NCBI GenBank assembly: GCA_022496205.1
Contig: WTXD01000005.1
Coordinates: 62,001 to 126,000 of the forward strand
Direction: 5' to 3'
Length of the DNA: 64,000 nt
Source of the DNA: Gloeopeniophorella convolvens
Lineage: Eukaryota; Basidiomycota; Agaricomycetes; Russulales
Each line of letters begins with the position of its first letter. The first letter of the stretch is position 1. Positions 25,201 to 37,961 of this stretch are shown piece after piece. The position numbers and the translations under genes are program-made. The notes beneath the pieces were generated by a model, which had not been told where the DNA came from, did no database searches, and worked only from the letters and a program-made list of their open reading frames with translations.

Positions 25201-26743
25201 TGTGAGTTGCCGGAGTGGGTTCTGGAATGGCTTATGATTGACGCTGTTCAACAACGCGATTATTGCATGGCATCGGGTGGAGACTCACCTGCAGCCTGGA
25301 CTGAAGGTCCCTCGCTCCCTATTGTTGGCGTGTCATTAGATGGCTCGGAAGGTGCCCCATCTGTGTCAAGGCCTGTTCGGACGTCGGCAGCCTTTGCCGA
25401 CGCGAGGGCGCGCTCTAATGGCACCTTGGGGCGACCGAGAAAGGGGATACTGAGCGAGAAGCGGCTTGTGGACGGATTCAGGGATGCAAGATTCTGATTT
25501 ATGTCATTCGAAAGGAGAGCAGGTGGAGCGGCTGGCACTGGTGTAGAATCAGCAGGCGATAACTTCGGCACTTGGTCATCAATCGAGCAGGGTGTTAAAG
25601 GCGAAGGGACTACCGGCACAGGAACAGGAGGCGACGTCGAGCGAATTTCCACACCAGATGGCTTGGACTGAAACGAGGAAGCAGGAGAGAACCACTTGCG
25701 GGTGACTTGAACGGGAGGCGGGATCATCTCAGATGAAGCCCTGCTCTCGGCCTGAGGGGGTTCAGGGCGTGGGGGGGTGGGGGGTATGATATTCGTCACA
25801 GGAAGTAGCGCTGTTGGTGGTATCGGAGTATCTTGAGTAGTAGCGGCGTCCTTGGCGGTCGGCTGGCGCTGGCTGCTCGGCCGCCCGGAGGTCGAAGTCG
25901 ACGAGGAGAACCAAGAGCGCTTGCTAGGTATAGTCTTATTCTCTACGTTCGTCTCCGCCTGGGCTGGTGAAGGATTGGAGACTTGCTCGCTAGCAGGGGC
26001 GGGATCGGGCAGCTCGGGCGATGGCTGCACGGCGGTCGCCGGCTGTATGGACAAAGTAGGTTCAACTGCGGTGGCGCGCTCGCAGGCGGGCAGAGGGGGC
26101 GCCTGCGCCGCGAGGTCGTTCAAAGGAACCTTCGACGAGTTGCGTCGAGACAGCGAAGCTAGCCAAGATCGAGGTTGGGGCGCCGGAGAAGTGCTTGGTA
26201 CTCCCGAGAAGGATTTGGTGGTAAGAAGATCAGAAGGGGGTGTAGGATTCGTATCATCTGTTGGCGAAGATGAGATTGCGGGCTGTGTGGGGTCGGGTGG
26301 TGATGTATCTAAATCGAACGATCAGAACCACGAAAGATAAACATATCATTGAGACGCGTTGCACGAAGCCAGATGGTCCGAGTGATATGTGAAGGCATCC
26401 CAAAGTAAGAACAAGGGCATTATGGGGAGCTGCTTACCATTGCTCTCGTGTGGCCCAGTCACTGCCTCCGTCTGCGTTACGGGATCTGAAGACCTAATTT
26501 AGGATTGTGGATTGCGGAAAGCAAGCTATTCTACGCACTATCTGATGAAGCAGATCTGGACTTGACATCTGTGTCGCTCGCCATCGTGACGAGCGGGAGG
26601 TGCGCGACTGCGGAAGCCAAGGGAGCGCCTGCTTCGGGAGTGGCGACGACGAAAGACAGAGAGGTGGGGGCGCGTTTTTTAGTGGACAGTCTCCAAGGCG
26701 GAATCGATCTGGACGAGTCTATGGAGCGGGGGGTAGAGGTCAT
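22231..26743 (-). CDS. YMC020W-like alpha/beta hydrolase with long disordered N-terminus
   Basis: Fungal protein of the YMC020W-like alpha/beta hydrolase family, enzymatic role unknown. The first exon starts at 26743. The N-terminal half (about 700 residues) is Ser/Pro/Thr-rich and disordered, with aromatic basic patches such as RKWFSPASS and KRSWFSSST, and the segment QGSWWGYVGWGSA. The hydrolase domain follows: RVVVIGIHGWFPG (oxyanion-side strand), AVMRTVLGE, PTGTSAKFVTMMCQALDVF, and the nucleophile elbow ILVATHSQGSVVSTHLLDRL (His-Ser-Gln-Gly-Ser, catalytic Ser). Then come GIHLGPLRYLSSN, KMVYIASLNDQVVPLYSGLF (probable acid region) and GVGHSTVYEEL (probable catalytic His), ending TPVPSPSKL. 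About 13 introns. The one at 23271-23329 is GC-AG (CAG|GCGAGC), and one soon after uses GTCCGG. Confidence 0.75.
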
Positions 26744-26972
26744 GCCAGAGGGAGCATGCGGTGGTCAGAGTGGTTGGCGTGCAGCACTCGCACAGCGTCG
26801 CCGCGCCAGCCACCGCTGCTCGGCCAGCGCTCCCTAACAAGTGCGTCACACACGTGCTGCCCCACCCGTTCGAACCGGTTCGCCCCACCCGACCTGTCCG
26901 TCTCGGCCACGCGAAAACCACTCAGTATAGCGCGGAATCGTGCATATCATTTCACTACAGTCGTCATCTACA
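26744..26972. promoter_or_regulatory. Shared divergent promoter, hydrolase / small protein
   Basis: The 229 bp between two divergent ATGs must carry both promoters. No clear TATA box is seen. Confidence 0.5.
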
Positions 26973-27412
26973 ATGGCTACAGACAAGAGCCAGAGAAAGA
27001 CACAGGAACGCAAGGCGGATGCTGCGACCTCGGAGGCCGCTCACCCGGAAGCAACCCCGCGAGATCTACCGGATCGCGTAGAAACGGTCGAGTGGAAAGA
27101 AGGCCCGGATCGCATAATTGAACGGTGCCCAGGCCCCGGCGAAGATGTGAGCCAAGCCCTCTCTGCTTCTCAATGGCGTGGTGGGCCAACGCTAATTCCA
27201 ATCTGCTGCAGGTCGAAGTCGAGGTGCAGCGCAACGTGTATGGCTCAGATGAAGGCGAAGGCATCTCTCGAACGCTCCGTGACGGGCGCGCTGCTGCGCA
27301 CCATGCTGCCGAAGCCGTCGTCGACGGTTTAAGGCATAGTCCTCGGGAGATGAAAGACGGCCTTAAAGGGACCTTTGGCCGGGGTGGTAACGACAGCAGC
27401 AACAAAGGGTGA
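26973..27412 (+). CDS. Small charged protein, 124 residues
   Basis: Two exons, 26973-27146 and 27212-27412, with intron 27147-27211 (GTGAGC...CAG). The start MATDKSQRKTQERKAD opens a highly charged, helix-prone protein with no membrane segment or signal peptide. The middle is acidic (GPGED then VEVEVQRNVYGSDEGEG) and the end Gly/Asn/Ser-rich. I do not recognise a family. The precise splice that extends a single frame, and the position 132 bp short of the convergent F-box gene, support a real gene. Confidence 0.5.
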
Positions 27413-27544
27413 TGTTGACATGAAGTCGGGCACGTTCTGGTACGCTATGGTGCAACTACGACTAGGCGTTACAATATGTACAGCTGATTCTGGGCACAAA
27501 GGTCTTGTGAACATATTGATCGACAAACACGAATGTATGCGCCC

Positions 27545-30380
27545 TCAATCATATCCCCAGGAGCGGGCAGCCAGGCGCCTCGAAACTTCAATCTCCCAAT
27601 TGGGATGCTCCAAACCGGCCACCAGAGACAGCGGTAGGCACGGTGGATAGTACGCACCCTGACCAATCATAGGGAACGCAAATATGTCGACGTCGTCGAC
27701 AGGATTTTGGATGCCATGCCTACGCCATCGTCAGCCACGCGAGCCACGCGCAGAACGACACTTCGATTTGGACCTACCGTGTGCGTACGTGGCTGACCGC
27801 CGATTCTCTGTCGCCGTTGTGCAGCCGAGGGATCATGTGCATCGCAGATGGCGGGCTGAGGTGGCCATAACAGTGGTTGCAAAGCCACGATTCGGGCCAG
27901 TCCGACAGGTCATGGGCCGGGTCCCATTCGTGCGCTGCGAACTCCTCCGCCTCATCATGCCGCATTCGGCGCCACTGCGGCTCGCCGCTGTGCGCTGTGT
28001 CCGTCTTCGTCGTCCAGTGCTCAATCTATTCCGTTTGCTCGTCAGTATCCTACTCGACGGCCCCGCAAGCAAGCATGACGTACGCAGGAGCGCCACGAGT
28101 GGCACTCGGCCTCGCTGGGCAAGCAATTCTCACAGACGAAGCGCCGATCCATCGAATCCAGCGTAGCTGGAGTCATCTCGATTCCGTCGATATGCTGCAG
28201 CTGGACGAGCGACTGCGCTGCCTGCGCGCCGCGCGCACAGTACTGCAGCTTGATTGCGGGATCCTTCCACGTGTTGCACGCGTCACGACCAATCAGGATT
28301 ACCCCTTTATTTGAGCGGAACACCGATGTTGCGAGCTCCAGCGGCCCCGCGAACTTGGCCATCCCGCTGCGGCGGAAATGGTCATTGGTAGACGGGTCGG
28401 AGAGTCGCATCACGGGCATCGGCTGCAGCTCGATGGCAGGCGCAGAGGGGAGCATTGCAATGAGGTGGTCGCGGTGTTCCACCATCCACTCGCCAAGAGC
28501 CTTCGGCAACTCGGTTATTGCGTGGTCCCACTGGGCTTCCGAAACGTCCCGGTCAGGATCCATGAGGTCCTTGAAGCACGAGAGCTCAGTGACCTGAGAG
28601 AGTGTCGGGAGGTAAAGTCGCTGCACGGGGAGGATCTCCTTCAGGAGCATGGTGTAAGCTTGTTCGCATTTGCGCTTGGCTGCGCACTCGCGTTGCCACC
28701 GCTCCGCAGCGAGCCGCGCTACACGAGCGGCGTTAAGAGTACTTTCAACTTTCGGTTTGAGACGCTTCCATGCTGCAAGAGGTGAGATGTAATCACGAGG
28801 ACGTTGCTACGCGCCACTCACTGGTCTCCGTAAACTCCTTGGCGAGGTTCGCGCCAGGTACGTTGTACCACCCAATATGATTAATATCGTCCATTACAAA
28901 ACCGAGAGAAAGAATGCGCGCTTTCAGCCTGTGACAGAGCATATAAGCACCCCTCCGAGAAGCGGTGAGGTTCGTTGATGCTCACTCTTCATCCCGTCGC
29001 TCTCTCAGGAGGCGGTCATTTGCTTCCTGTGCTTGTAGCTCTCTTGTAGCCCAACTGTCGAGTGCATCACATTCCTGCGCAATATTAATACATCCAACTT
29101 GGACAGCCAGAAAAGTGGTGGACAGGAAACATACCTGCATGATAGAATCTACAAGGACGACTCTTTCCGCACGGAAAGCCTTCAACGCCTGCTTTGCTCC
29201 TGGCTGACCCGTTGCAACACCTTCTTCGAGTGCGTTCAGCTTCTGATTCATTTCGTAGACATCGGGTTTCCAATAAAAGCGACTGTTGGATGCGTGGCCG
29301 TGCGCCCAACCTCCGACTAGCCCATGCAATTAGGGATGTTTGAGGAGAAGTGAACATTTCGGACAGTACCTCTGGTGTACGGAAGAAGGTTTATGATTGA
29401 ATCCTTCACTCCTGGACATTGGGAAGTGAACTTGGTCGAGAGGACGAGTCTGAATATGGTGTCACAATCAGCACCGGCGCAACAGTCCCGAGGTTCGAGC
29501 ATTACTTGGTCTTCCTGCAGACGGTGCACAGACGCCGGCGCAGCGCGAAGTCAACGCGATGAATGTTCTTCGCAGAGCACCCCTGCGCGTGCCCGTCAAG
29601 CATGACCGCACGCAGCGCCAAGAGCTACAACGCGTACCGAGCAGACCGCAGGCCCGAAGAGGAGCTCCGCCCATGCGGGTTCGGACATGTCCTCCGGTGG
29701 CTCAGGCACCTCCGTGATGCCCGCACTGCGCCGAACGGACTTCCAGACTGAGAGAGACTTGCGCGACATGAGGATTTCGCGCAAGCATTTGCTCGTGCGC
29801 GCGAGGCTCAGCAGGTCTGCAGGCTGCATCTTCGTGAAGATCTGGCGGAAGGATTGCGGCGTTAGCGAAAGGGGTTGAAGATTCTGTGGGCATGCCACTG
29901 ACAATGAAAAGGACGTCTAGCGGTAGGGAGAGCATGTTTTGCAGTCGACCCTGGACGCGCCGACTGGGCCGTTTGTTCTTTGGCTTTGAGAGAGACGCCT
30001 CTTTAGGAGGGATGGTATTCTTCGAGGCCTTCACCTTCTCCAGCTTGCGGCGCTTTGGCATTGGGAATAACACTGCGCGCAGTCAGCATGACCACAAAAT
30101 ACCACAAAGGGGTGTACCCACTGCTGTTGCGGCCATCGTAGTCACTATCGCGCTCATCTTTATCGCTATTCTCCTCCTCCGGGAACTCAGATTCGATTTC
30201 TTCCTCGCCATCCATCCCTTCGTCCTCATCTCCAGATGAAGACAATTCCGTAAGGTCACCTTCCATCGGGTCGTCATCGGCCACGGTGGCAGTCGGCCGT
30301 ATGGGTTGTTTGCCTTTGTCTTGCGCCGTTGCCTTGGGCTTGGGCATGCTGCCTGACTGGCGGCGCGTGGATATCGGCAT
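27545..30380 (-). CDS. F-box protein with C-terminal C2H2-like zinc finger (paralogue A)
   Basis: Probable SCF substrate adaptor. An acidic leader (residues 1 to about 85) precedes a basic patch and the F-box LSLPLDVLFI|IFTKMQPADLLSLARTSKCL, then a motif shared with B and C: PEPPEDMSEPAWAELLFGPA. The Cys pairs that follow look metal-binding (NIHRVDFALRRRLCTVCR). The middle is a helical, coiled-coil-like region with FYWKPDVYEM. The second half carries LPVQRLYLPTLSQ, FAGPLELATSVFRSN, ILIGRDACNTWK and RRFVCENC...SWRSC. At the C-terminus WLCNHC is followed by SHVRTRHGI, a Cys2-His2 arrangement, then DDVDIFAFPMIG. About ten GT-AG introns. All junctions I checked keep frame, so this is the intact member of the three. 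Confidence 0.75.
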
Positions 30381-31789
30381 TCTGTGCTTTGGGTAGATGC
30401 GTTGGCGTTGCTCGCGCGTTATAGTGCTCGAAAAGAAGCAAGTTCAGAAGCGGCCGAGTTCACGTCAGGTCGGAGAAGCCGGGCTTAGTAATTGCCGTTA
30501 TCGCGCGCCTCAGACCGGGTTGCTAAATGACACACTAGACACACTGCGCGTACTCTGGGCTGGTCGGGATTGCGAGCGGTCCACGCGAGGGTAAAGGAGC
30601 TCGTCAGGACTGCTCCAGGGCTTGATGTGGTATACTTATTGGCACGCGATACTGTTGCGCCACACGCTACTTGAGAGAGCTTTGTCAGCTATTGATGCGC
30701 ACGAGGTGTTCGAGAAGGTGCTTGAGGCTGGATTGATATCGGTGCGCAGCCGGAGTGTCAATGGCTTGAGAAAGCAGAGATTGAAAGTTGGGATTGCGAC
30801 ACTGTGTCTGTAGCATACGAGAGGGGGGGTTATATATCGCGCATTCAATGCACGGCGGGCGTATGCCTCCCCGAGAAAGATAACTCTTTGCAAAGTGTCA
30901 TTCCGAGTCAGAAGCGCCGGACAGCATCAGGCTCGTTTTGATGCACGCAACCGCATCGAGGCACCGGCGTTGTATGACCTCCGAGAGGCATGCTAGAGGA
31001 GTCATTCGAAGCGGCGGCGGGACCGACCATAACATAGGGTTAGGGTATATGAGGCGCTCGATGAATCGATGAGCCTTATAACGTGCACGTGCCAAGCCAT
31101 AACAAGTTCGAGTTGCCCCGGGGCGGCCATGGGTAATGTAGAGACTCTGGGTAGCGACATCCAACAAACATGATCTTGGCACTGATGACGAGGTGTCATG
31201 ATGGTGACGAGCAGGCAATGATTAATGATGTCCAAGGGGTTGTTAAACTGCGGACTTAGTAGCCTAGCCATGCCGCCTGTGGTTGAGCGAACCAGCTTCA
31301 GCTTCTTGCGCCATATAACTTACGAGGTACATGCAACAGTCTCCTGCAGTCCTCCGTTCATTCTTAAAATCTAGGCAGTCGTGGCATCAGCTGAGTGCCT
31401 GCAGACGGTAGACGCCAGGGAGCTCGCGAGGTAAGTACCGTACGGCTACTGCTTCGTATCATTTACATATCGCGAGGTCCCCCAGGACCACAGTCAGTTG
31501 AATCGTTCCGAGGTCAATAAGACTCGCAGCCTTGCTCTCTGTGAGCCAGTCCGCGCGATGTGATAGGGTAATTTAACTGACGCTGGGAATATGTTTGCTG
31601 GTCTGAGGTCGATCAATCAAGTTGCTGGGGACCCAGGGCTCTGGACAAATGAAACCCTTGAATATTGAATAAGCAGCCACAGGTACGTGCGGCGGATCAC
31701 TAGGTGACCTAGTATGAGGTGATTGCGCTTCCACGAGAAATGGCCACAGCCCAATAAACTTCTATGGAAACTCGTCTGAACGAAGACTA
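30381..31789. other. Intergenic, no gene recognised
   Basis: Upstream of F-box paralogue A and downstream of the carboxypeptidase. Only short frames without protein character. The segment ACTAGGTGACCTAGT near 31700 is a perfect odd palindrome around GGTGACC, probably by chance. Confidence 0.4.
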
Positions 31790-33857
31790 TTACGTGCCAG
31801 AGACCGGCTGGCCCGCGATGATCTGTGAAAACATTTGCAGAGCAGCGGTTCCGCGGGGCGTGGCGCCCGCTGCGTAGGCGGGGACCATGTGTCCAGCGCC
31901 GAAGAAACGGACGTACGAGAACGTGCCCGCGGTTTTGTACTGCCCCGCGACGCGCCCCGAAACGGTGAGATTCGCAAACTCCTTGTGCGCGTACTCCGCC
32001 GCGAAGCGGGTCTTCAGATTATCCACCTGGGCGCCAGCAGTAATCGGTACCAGGGGCGAACCGACCGCCGCAATGAAGTATGCTTACCATAAGCTCGACG
32101 CCCTTGAAATTCCCATCAAAGTCCGCGTCCCCCGCATAGATGACGGTGTGCACGCCCGCATCGATCACTCTCTCGAGGTCGGGCCCGAAGTTGCGTGACC
32201 AATCACCGGAGTTGACAAAATTAGTGTGCACGTCGACACTTGCGCCCACCCAAGGTGCCTGTGCACCGATCTTGGACGTTACAGTCTCGTTCGAAAGGTA
32301 CGTTGTAGGGTCTGGAGGGTACGCGTCTGGATTCTCTGCAAGAATGTAGTAGATGTCGTCATTGACGTTGCTGATGAGTGGGTCCACGACAAGACTCAGA
32401 CAAAAACCCATAGCTTGCTCGCACTCAAAGTCGGTACCGTTATTGTAGCATGCCAGTGTCTGTATACCCAAGCTCGTTGAGCTGTCACATAGTACACCAA
32501 CCCCAGAGTCAATAAGCACACCTGGTTGTAGCAGCCTCCGTCTTCATACAAGTAATTGCGCGCCTCCGCGATCTGTGACTCGTTTGCCAGAGGATGGTAC
32601 CTAGGCGGAATTAAGGTAAGGCCGTTTTTGGAAGCAAAAGAGCGCACGGATTGTTTGCAGCATAATCCAGATACCCTGGGTACTGAGACAGAGCATCCTG
32701 GGATGGGTTTCAGTCAGCTTCTAGCACTGGAGTGAAGCGCCCTCCATAGCAAATATTTACAGTAATCCCGTCTCCTATCCCAAGTGACTTGAGGTTGATC
32801 GTGACGCCCTTGATGTTGCCCGACTGTATAGCAGCATTTTGCTGTAAGAAGTAGCTGTGCGTTGACATGATTCGTCAGTGAACGCATTTATGAGTAGCGC
32901 CGCCTGCGTACGAAGAGAAACCAGGGCCGTAGTGGCCTCCATAACTGTATGCGTTGGGAATTAGGGCAGGAATATCAACGCCGTTGTCAAAGGCCGGGGT
33001 TACGTACGACTCGGTGAATAATCCGAAGTCGCGCGCGGCATACTTTTCGAACCGCGAATCAGTGAACCATATCTGTAGAAACTGTAAAGGTGTCGCGATG
33101 ATTCATTTGATGCCACATTAGGACGAGATGAATATGAACCTTCCAGAAGTCGGCGGCAGCCTGCTGCGTCGTGTTTACTATTGTGTCGCCGTAGGAGAAA
33201 CCTGTGCCGACAGGCTGATCGACAAACAGTCTGAGGCAGCACAGGAGTCAGAAAACCAAAACAATAAGTCTGAGACAGTACACACATGTTCGCAACGTTG
33301 GTCCACGACGTGGGATTGGGCCCCACGTCGAAGGTATCATTGTTGAGGCGACACGGTCCAATTTCTTGGAAGAGCCCGAGCATACTGGAACTTCCAGGCT
33401 TCACAGCATAAGTACACAGTCCTTCACGGTGCAGGTGCAATCGCTTACGCCGCCGTTGATCCAGACTACAAGGGGTGCCTCGTCCGCACTCTGGCGCGCT
33501 TCGAAAAACCAGAACCTCATTCCAGAAAATGTGGCGTGATTGAGCCTTGATTCGAATAGACTTAGATGACAATATCGACTGACCAGATGCTCTGATTATT
33601 GGCTATGTCACCATATCCCGACGCCTGGTATACGTCTGGGGTAGTCTCTGTGCTCCACAAAGTCAGTAATAGTGCGCTTGACGTCGAAGCCAATCGATGA
33701 ACTTACCACAGATGCCTGAATTCTCGATGACGCCGCGCAACTTTCCGGATGTCGTATTGGAGCGTCTCGGTAGCCTCCCAGAACTGTGTCCCGAGGGTGT
33801 TGTAGCGAGCGCGGACGACACGAATGCCGCTAAAAGAGAAAAGTAAAGAGCGCGCAT
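31790..33857 (-). CDS. Secreted serine carboxypeptidase (peptidase S10)
   Basis: Removes C-terminal residues from peptides, probably in the extracellular or vacuolar space. Start at 33857 gives a clear signal peptide, MRALYFSLLAAFVSSALA; an ATG at 33881 is in frame but weaker. The family landmarks are in order: WFFEARQSADEAPLVVWINGG|PGSSSMLGLFQEIGP (oxyanion hole), VDQPVGTGFSYG, FTES|YGGHYGPGF (catalytic Ser, codon split by an intron), a Cys-rich insert (CEQAMGFC), VIYAGDADFDGNFKGVE (catalytic Asp) and VRFFGAGHMVPAYA (catalytic His). The triad is complete. About nine introns, all GT-AG. Several NxT/S sites fit a secreted glycoprotein. Confidence 0.85.
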
Positions 33858-35560
33858 GCAGGTTATTGCTGCGATGGCCACAGGGGCGAGAGCCTCCTTT
33901 TATCCAAAACCAAAAGTCATGGCACGGTGAGCGATCGCCGTGAATGCGTGTCTTCAATCCTATACATGTCACGTAGAGCGTGGAAAAAAGAACACATACG
34001 AGGGAAGGCATGTGGGATGCAACACTCAGCGCAGAGCAACAACGTAATGTATGACCGAGGTGGCGTTGCTTGTGCCCGGCGCGGCTCTGATCGCAGCAGC
34101 AGAGCGCCCTTGAACTCGTGTTTCGCGTTATGTACAAGTCTGTTTTTGCCAGTTCTAGGTTCTTTTGGTTGTTCCAATTATGTTATTTGGTGCTAGCGCT
34201 GAGTCACCCGACTCATCAAGAGTTCTTGAGTTGTTGATCTCCCATGTTGAAGGCCGTAACTATGAACAGAATACAGTAGCCATGCAATGCCCAGAACCTA
34301 GAAATACCGACACGAGGCGTTGGTCATCATAGTTAGTAACGGCCGCAAAGCACGTCCATACGAGCTTAGCTAAAGTTAAAGACAGAACGGATAGTGTTAG
34401 TGAGTACGCAGAGCAAATTAGAAGTCTTCTGTGCAGTCTCCCGTAACAAGGCTGTGTGCTTTTCATCGATTCAAAGGCGTTAGGGCTTAAGGACGAGGGA
34501 TCTACGCTGTGTCAGAGAGCGCCTTCGGTACCACTCAAACGATGCGTCACGGCTACTCAACTAGTAGGCACGTCCATGACTCGGAACGCTGGGTAACGAG
34601 GTTGCGCCAGAGCCATGCTAAGCTTCATGCTCCTGCGCAACCTGTGCGCGCATCTCAAGCAACCTCCACCCTCAATAAAATAGTATTTGTTCAACGTTCT
34701 GGGGTAAAGTTGAAACAGTATGCCAGAATCAAAGCTTGAAGGGCGCAGGGGCGTTATCCAAGGAGCTGGGCGTAGGTCAGGTTGGAAGAATATGTTGGAT
34801 CCGGAGCATCAGAAGCAACGCGCATATAATAGAAAGCCGCCGCTGTCTCGCTAGCCACCTCACGCGCACAAGCCTCAGGGGGAGCTACACCTGGAAACAG
34901 AGCAAAGTCAGACTCAGCGAATCTACGCGTGACGCTCCAGAGTACTGACAGGGTGAGGTTGTAAATTTTGACTTCAGTTTTTTTTTGAAGGTGAGGTCGT
35001 GAAGGAGCCGCGTCGTGTCTCGATTGATATTGAAGGCTGTCACCGGTGACCGGTGACCGGTGACCGGTCGCCCACTTACCGGAAGTTTTACCGTCGCGGG
35101 ATAGCCACGCATGCAGCAGCGATCATTGAATCACTCTTCACCGCGTGCCCAGGTATGCCCCATGCGCACACTCGGAACCGTAACAACCAGCTTAGCTTCA
35201 ACCGCGGTGCGGTGTATGTACAACATAGATGCCGGCGCCGTAGCGGCGATCATGGATTTTGCCATGATGTCGCGTCGCGTCGATCATCATACCTACCCAT
35301 TTCGGGTGCGGCGCATGGGAGGCGCGCGCAGGATCGGGCTTGGGTCGGACGGCCAAGTGAGATGCAGTCAAGGTGAACGTGCCAACGCAGGAGGCGTGAT
35401 GCGGCAGGATCTGACAGGACGGGGCGTGGAATGGAAACTACTCCGGGGCGCTGGCGGCAAGTCTGGGATCTCCGAGAAACAGCGGCAATCAACAATCTAT
35501 TGCGGACCCGAATCCGCGCCTCCACGCAGAGCAAAGAGCCACAAGAAACCCACCCGACGC
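33858..35560. other. Intergenic, no gene recognised
   Basis: Promoter of the carboxypeptidase and 3' region of the exonuclease. A 157-codon plus-strand frame at 35111-35584 has no family signal and overlaps the exonuclease end on the opposite strand. A T9 run lies near 34978. Confidence 0.4.
35041..35070. repeat. GGTGACC heptamer repeat, locus 3
   Basis: Almost perfect array: CACCGGTGACCGGTGACCGG followed by TGACCGGTCG, four units of a 7-bp repeat. It is the cleanest copy of the motif also present at 17910 and 19660. Confidence 0.75.
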
Positions 35561-37835
35561 CTACGTCTTGACACCAACGAATAGCAGCCCTCGCCGCGCA
35601 CGCACGACCGCCTCCTCAAGCGCACGTTCGTCCACCGTCGTCCACCCCGCACCCAGCCCGCCATTCCCGGACTGCGTCTCCGCGCGCCGCGACGCAAGGG
35701 CAGACATTGCGCGCGGGTCACTGTGCCCCGAGAAAACTAGCAGCGCCGCGCGCGGGGGGAGTGCGGCATGCAGCTCCGCAAGGCGCGCGTCGAGCGCGGT
35801 TAGCGCGCCTCTCACTGGCCCCCCCTCGCCATCTGCCTCCTTCTGCCCTGTTGCAGCAGCGCTAGTGCTGGCGTCGCCGTCGCCGTCGTCGTTGACCTTA
35901 GGCGTTATCCATCCGAGAGCGTCGGCAAGCTCCGTGAACCGCGCAAACACTAGAGAATGCGTAGGTAACGTGTCGAGTACGCCGGAGAGCACCTCTGCGT
36001 CGTTCAAGCACGAGATAGCTGTCGCGCCACCTGCGCCGTGCCATGCCGCGGGATTGCCGTGATCGACGACAGCCGCACGAGGCGCACGCGGCGCGCGGGC
36101 GATGCGCGCGAGGGTGGGTTCGTAATCTGTCTTGAACTCGCCGTATCCGGGGCCTAAGGACAGGGTCAGTGACGAAGAGAGCAGGAGATTTAAGAAAATA
36201 AGCAGACCATGCTTGATCTTCGCCCGCAGTAAGTCTGCACACGCGCGCGCATCCTCCTCAGGGTCATGCCCACCCGGTCCGCGGGCTTGAATCGTGCGCC
36301 CGAGCCACTTGCGCGTGAGCCACGCAAGCCCCGGCTTGAGCGGTCGCCCGCGGGGGTGGTGGTAGAGTAGCGCGGTGTCGATTGCACGTGGATGAGAGAG
36401 GCGCAGAGCGCGCAAGTCGGACTCAAGGGAGTGGCCAAGGAGGATGGTGTGTGATGTTAGGAGTTGCTGGAGGCGGGCTTGTACGTCGGCGAGGGTTGTG
36501 GTCACGCCTTCCAGCGCTTCAGCGGTTATGCCGGAAAACCTGCCCATATTATGTTAGAAGAGGGCATGAAGTAGACGTGGTTCGGTGACCCACTGAGTGA
36601 GGTAGTCCGTGATTGGGCTTGGAGGCTTGACCAGTTGGTCGTACACGACTTTGTCTGTTGCGTACTCAATCACACAGACGCGGGCCAACGCCTTCCCATC
36701 TTCCGTCAAGCACTGAAAGGCTGTCAGTGTAAGAACTGCAGATATGTAGACTGGAATGCATACCATCTCGCAGTCCACCGCATAAATCGCCTGCTCGCCT
36801 GGTTCCGAGTCTGGCGTAGCTTGCGGCGTCTCTACCCACCCCTTCGGCTTCTCAAACACGTCCGCGAGGTATGATGGTACGGGGTAGTCATTATCGACCA
36901 TCTGCTCGAGCGTCAGCACATACTGCGCCGGGTCCTTGTTCGCTACGCGCTCAGCTGCGACATGCGTGAGCGCCGAGTATATAGGCAACTAGGACGACGC
37001 GTACCAGCAACGCGTTCTTGTATGCGCCTCTTTTTCTCCTCACCGCTGACGGGTGTCTGGAAGAACGTGTTGAGCACGGAATGCATTCGGGTCGAGTCTC
37101 CGGGTGCGCGGGTTGGACATGCATGAGAAAACGTGCGCGAGACGAATGGGACGCCGCCGTATTCCGCCGCAGCTTCTTCAGAGCGCGGGTCGACAGAGTC
37201 TGGTAAGGTCGCTGGCGTAGATGGGCATTCGACAGGCAGTGGTATGGAGATTGGAATATTCGGATTCTCTGTGGCAGAGGTAGGAAGGGGCGGGAGAGAT
37301 AGAACGGTATGTGTCAGTCCGGGCACAAGGAGTACGACGACTTTTTGGATGCTTTGTGGGTTCTGAAGAAACAGGTGAGAGGAGCCACTGGACTCGTGGT
37401 GACAGACTACCTGAACTCTTATCCAACTTGGTGGTGGGGCATCAGCAACCAGATGCAATACAAGATCCCGAATGTCCTGAGAGTGTGTCAGTAACCCCGA
37501 CGGAAGCAACTGGTGAACGTAATATACGTTGATACCAACTGCATCCCTCCGCTTGAGAATCTCAGCATTCGAGTACAGGAATTTTGGAGGGTTCGCCTGG
37601 ACGATGTGAGAAAGCGTGGCCTCGACGGGGGAGCGAGAGGAACACACACGTCCGCCTTCGCGTCGAGCTTTTTTGCCTTTTTGGCTTTTCGCTTTTCGAC
37701 TTTTGCCCATTGTCCGTTTACTTCATTGTCCTGCTCTGACTGACTGTGTGTGCTTGTCTCTGCAGCTAGAGGTGCGTGCTTTTGCTTTTTTGGGGGGTTC
37801 TGCCCGCTATCTGTTGTTGAAGAGGGACGTTTCAT
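35561..37835 (-). CDS. REX1/RNH70-type 3'-5' RNA exonuclease (DEDDh)
   Basis: Nuclear exonuclease trimming 3' ends of RNAs such as 5S rRNA and tRNA precursors in yeast. Start ATG at 37835; the Lys-rich N-terminus (KRKAKKAKK) looks like a nuclear/nucleolar signal. A family N-domain follows (NPPKFLYSNAEILKRRDA). The DEDDh exonuclease core is complete: IYAVDCEM (first Asp and Glu), ITAEALEGVTTTLADVQARL, LLGHSLESDLRALRL (second Asp) and AIDTALLYHH, then RKWLGRTIQ and GHDPEEDARACADL (catalytic His and last Asp). The C-terminal 200 residues include LVFARFTELADALGW and resemble the extra domain seen in Rnh70-type proteins. About eight short introns keep frame throughout. REX3-like is the alternative, but length and layout favour REX1. 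Confidence 0.8.
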
Positions 37836-37961
37836 GGCATGAACTAGGCTGCAAGTTTGCCTGATCGCGGCGTTGGACGTGCGCGTGAGAACGCGTAAAG
37901 AAGGCAGACCGGCATCACGTGCAATGCAGGGTTATCTCCTACCAGCAACGAACACTGCACA
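37836..37961. promoter_or_regulatory. 126-bp divergent promoter, exonuclease / AMS1
   Basis: Only 126 bp separate the two start codons, so both promoters and leaders overlap here. No TATA box is evident. Confidence 0.6.

Noticed and set aside
31695..31712. Palindrome ACTAGGTGACCTAGT
   Set aside because: Single copy with no partner or gene-related position; likely chance.
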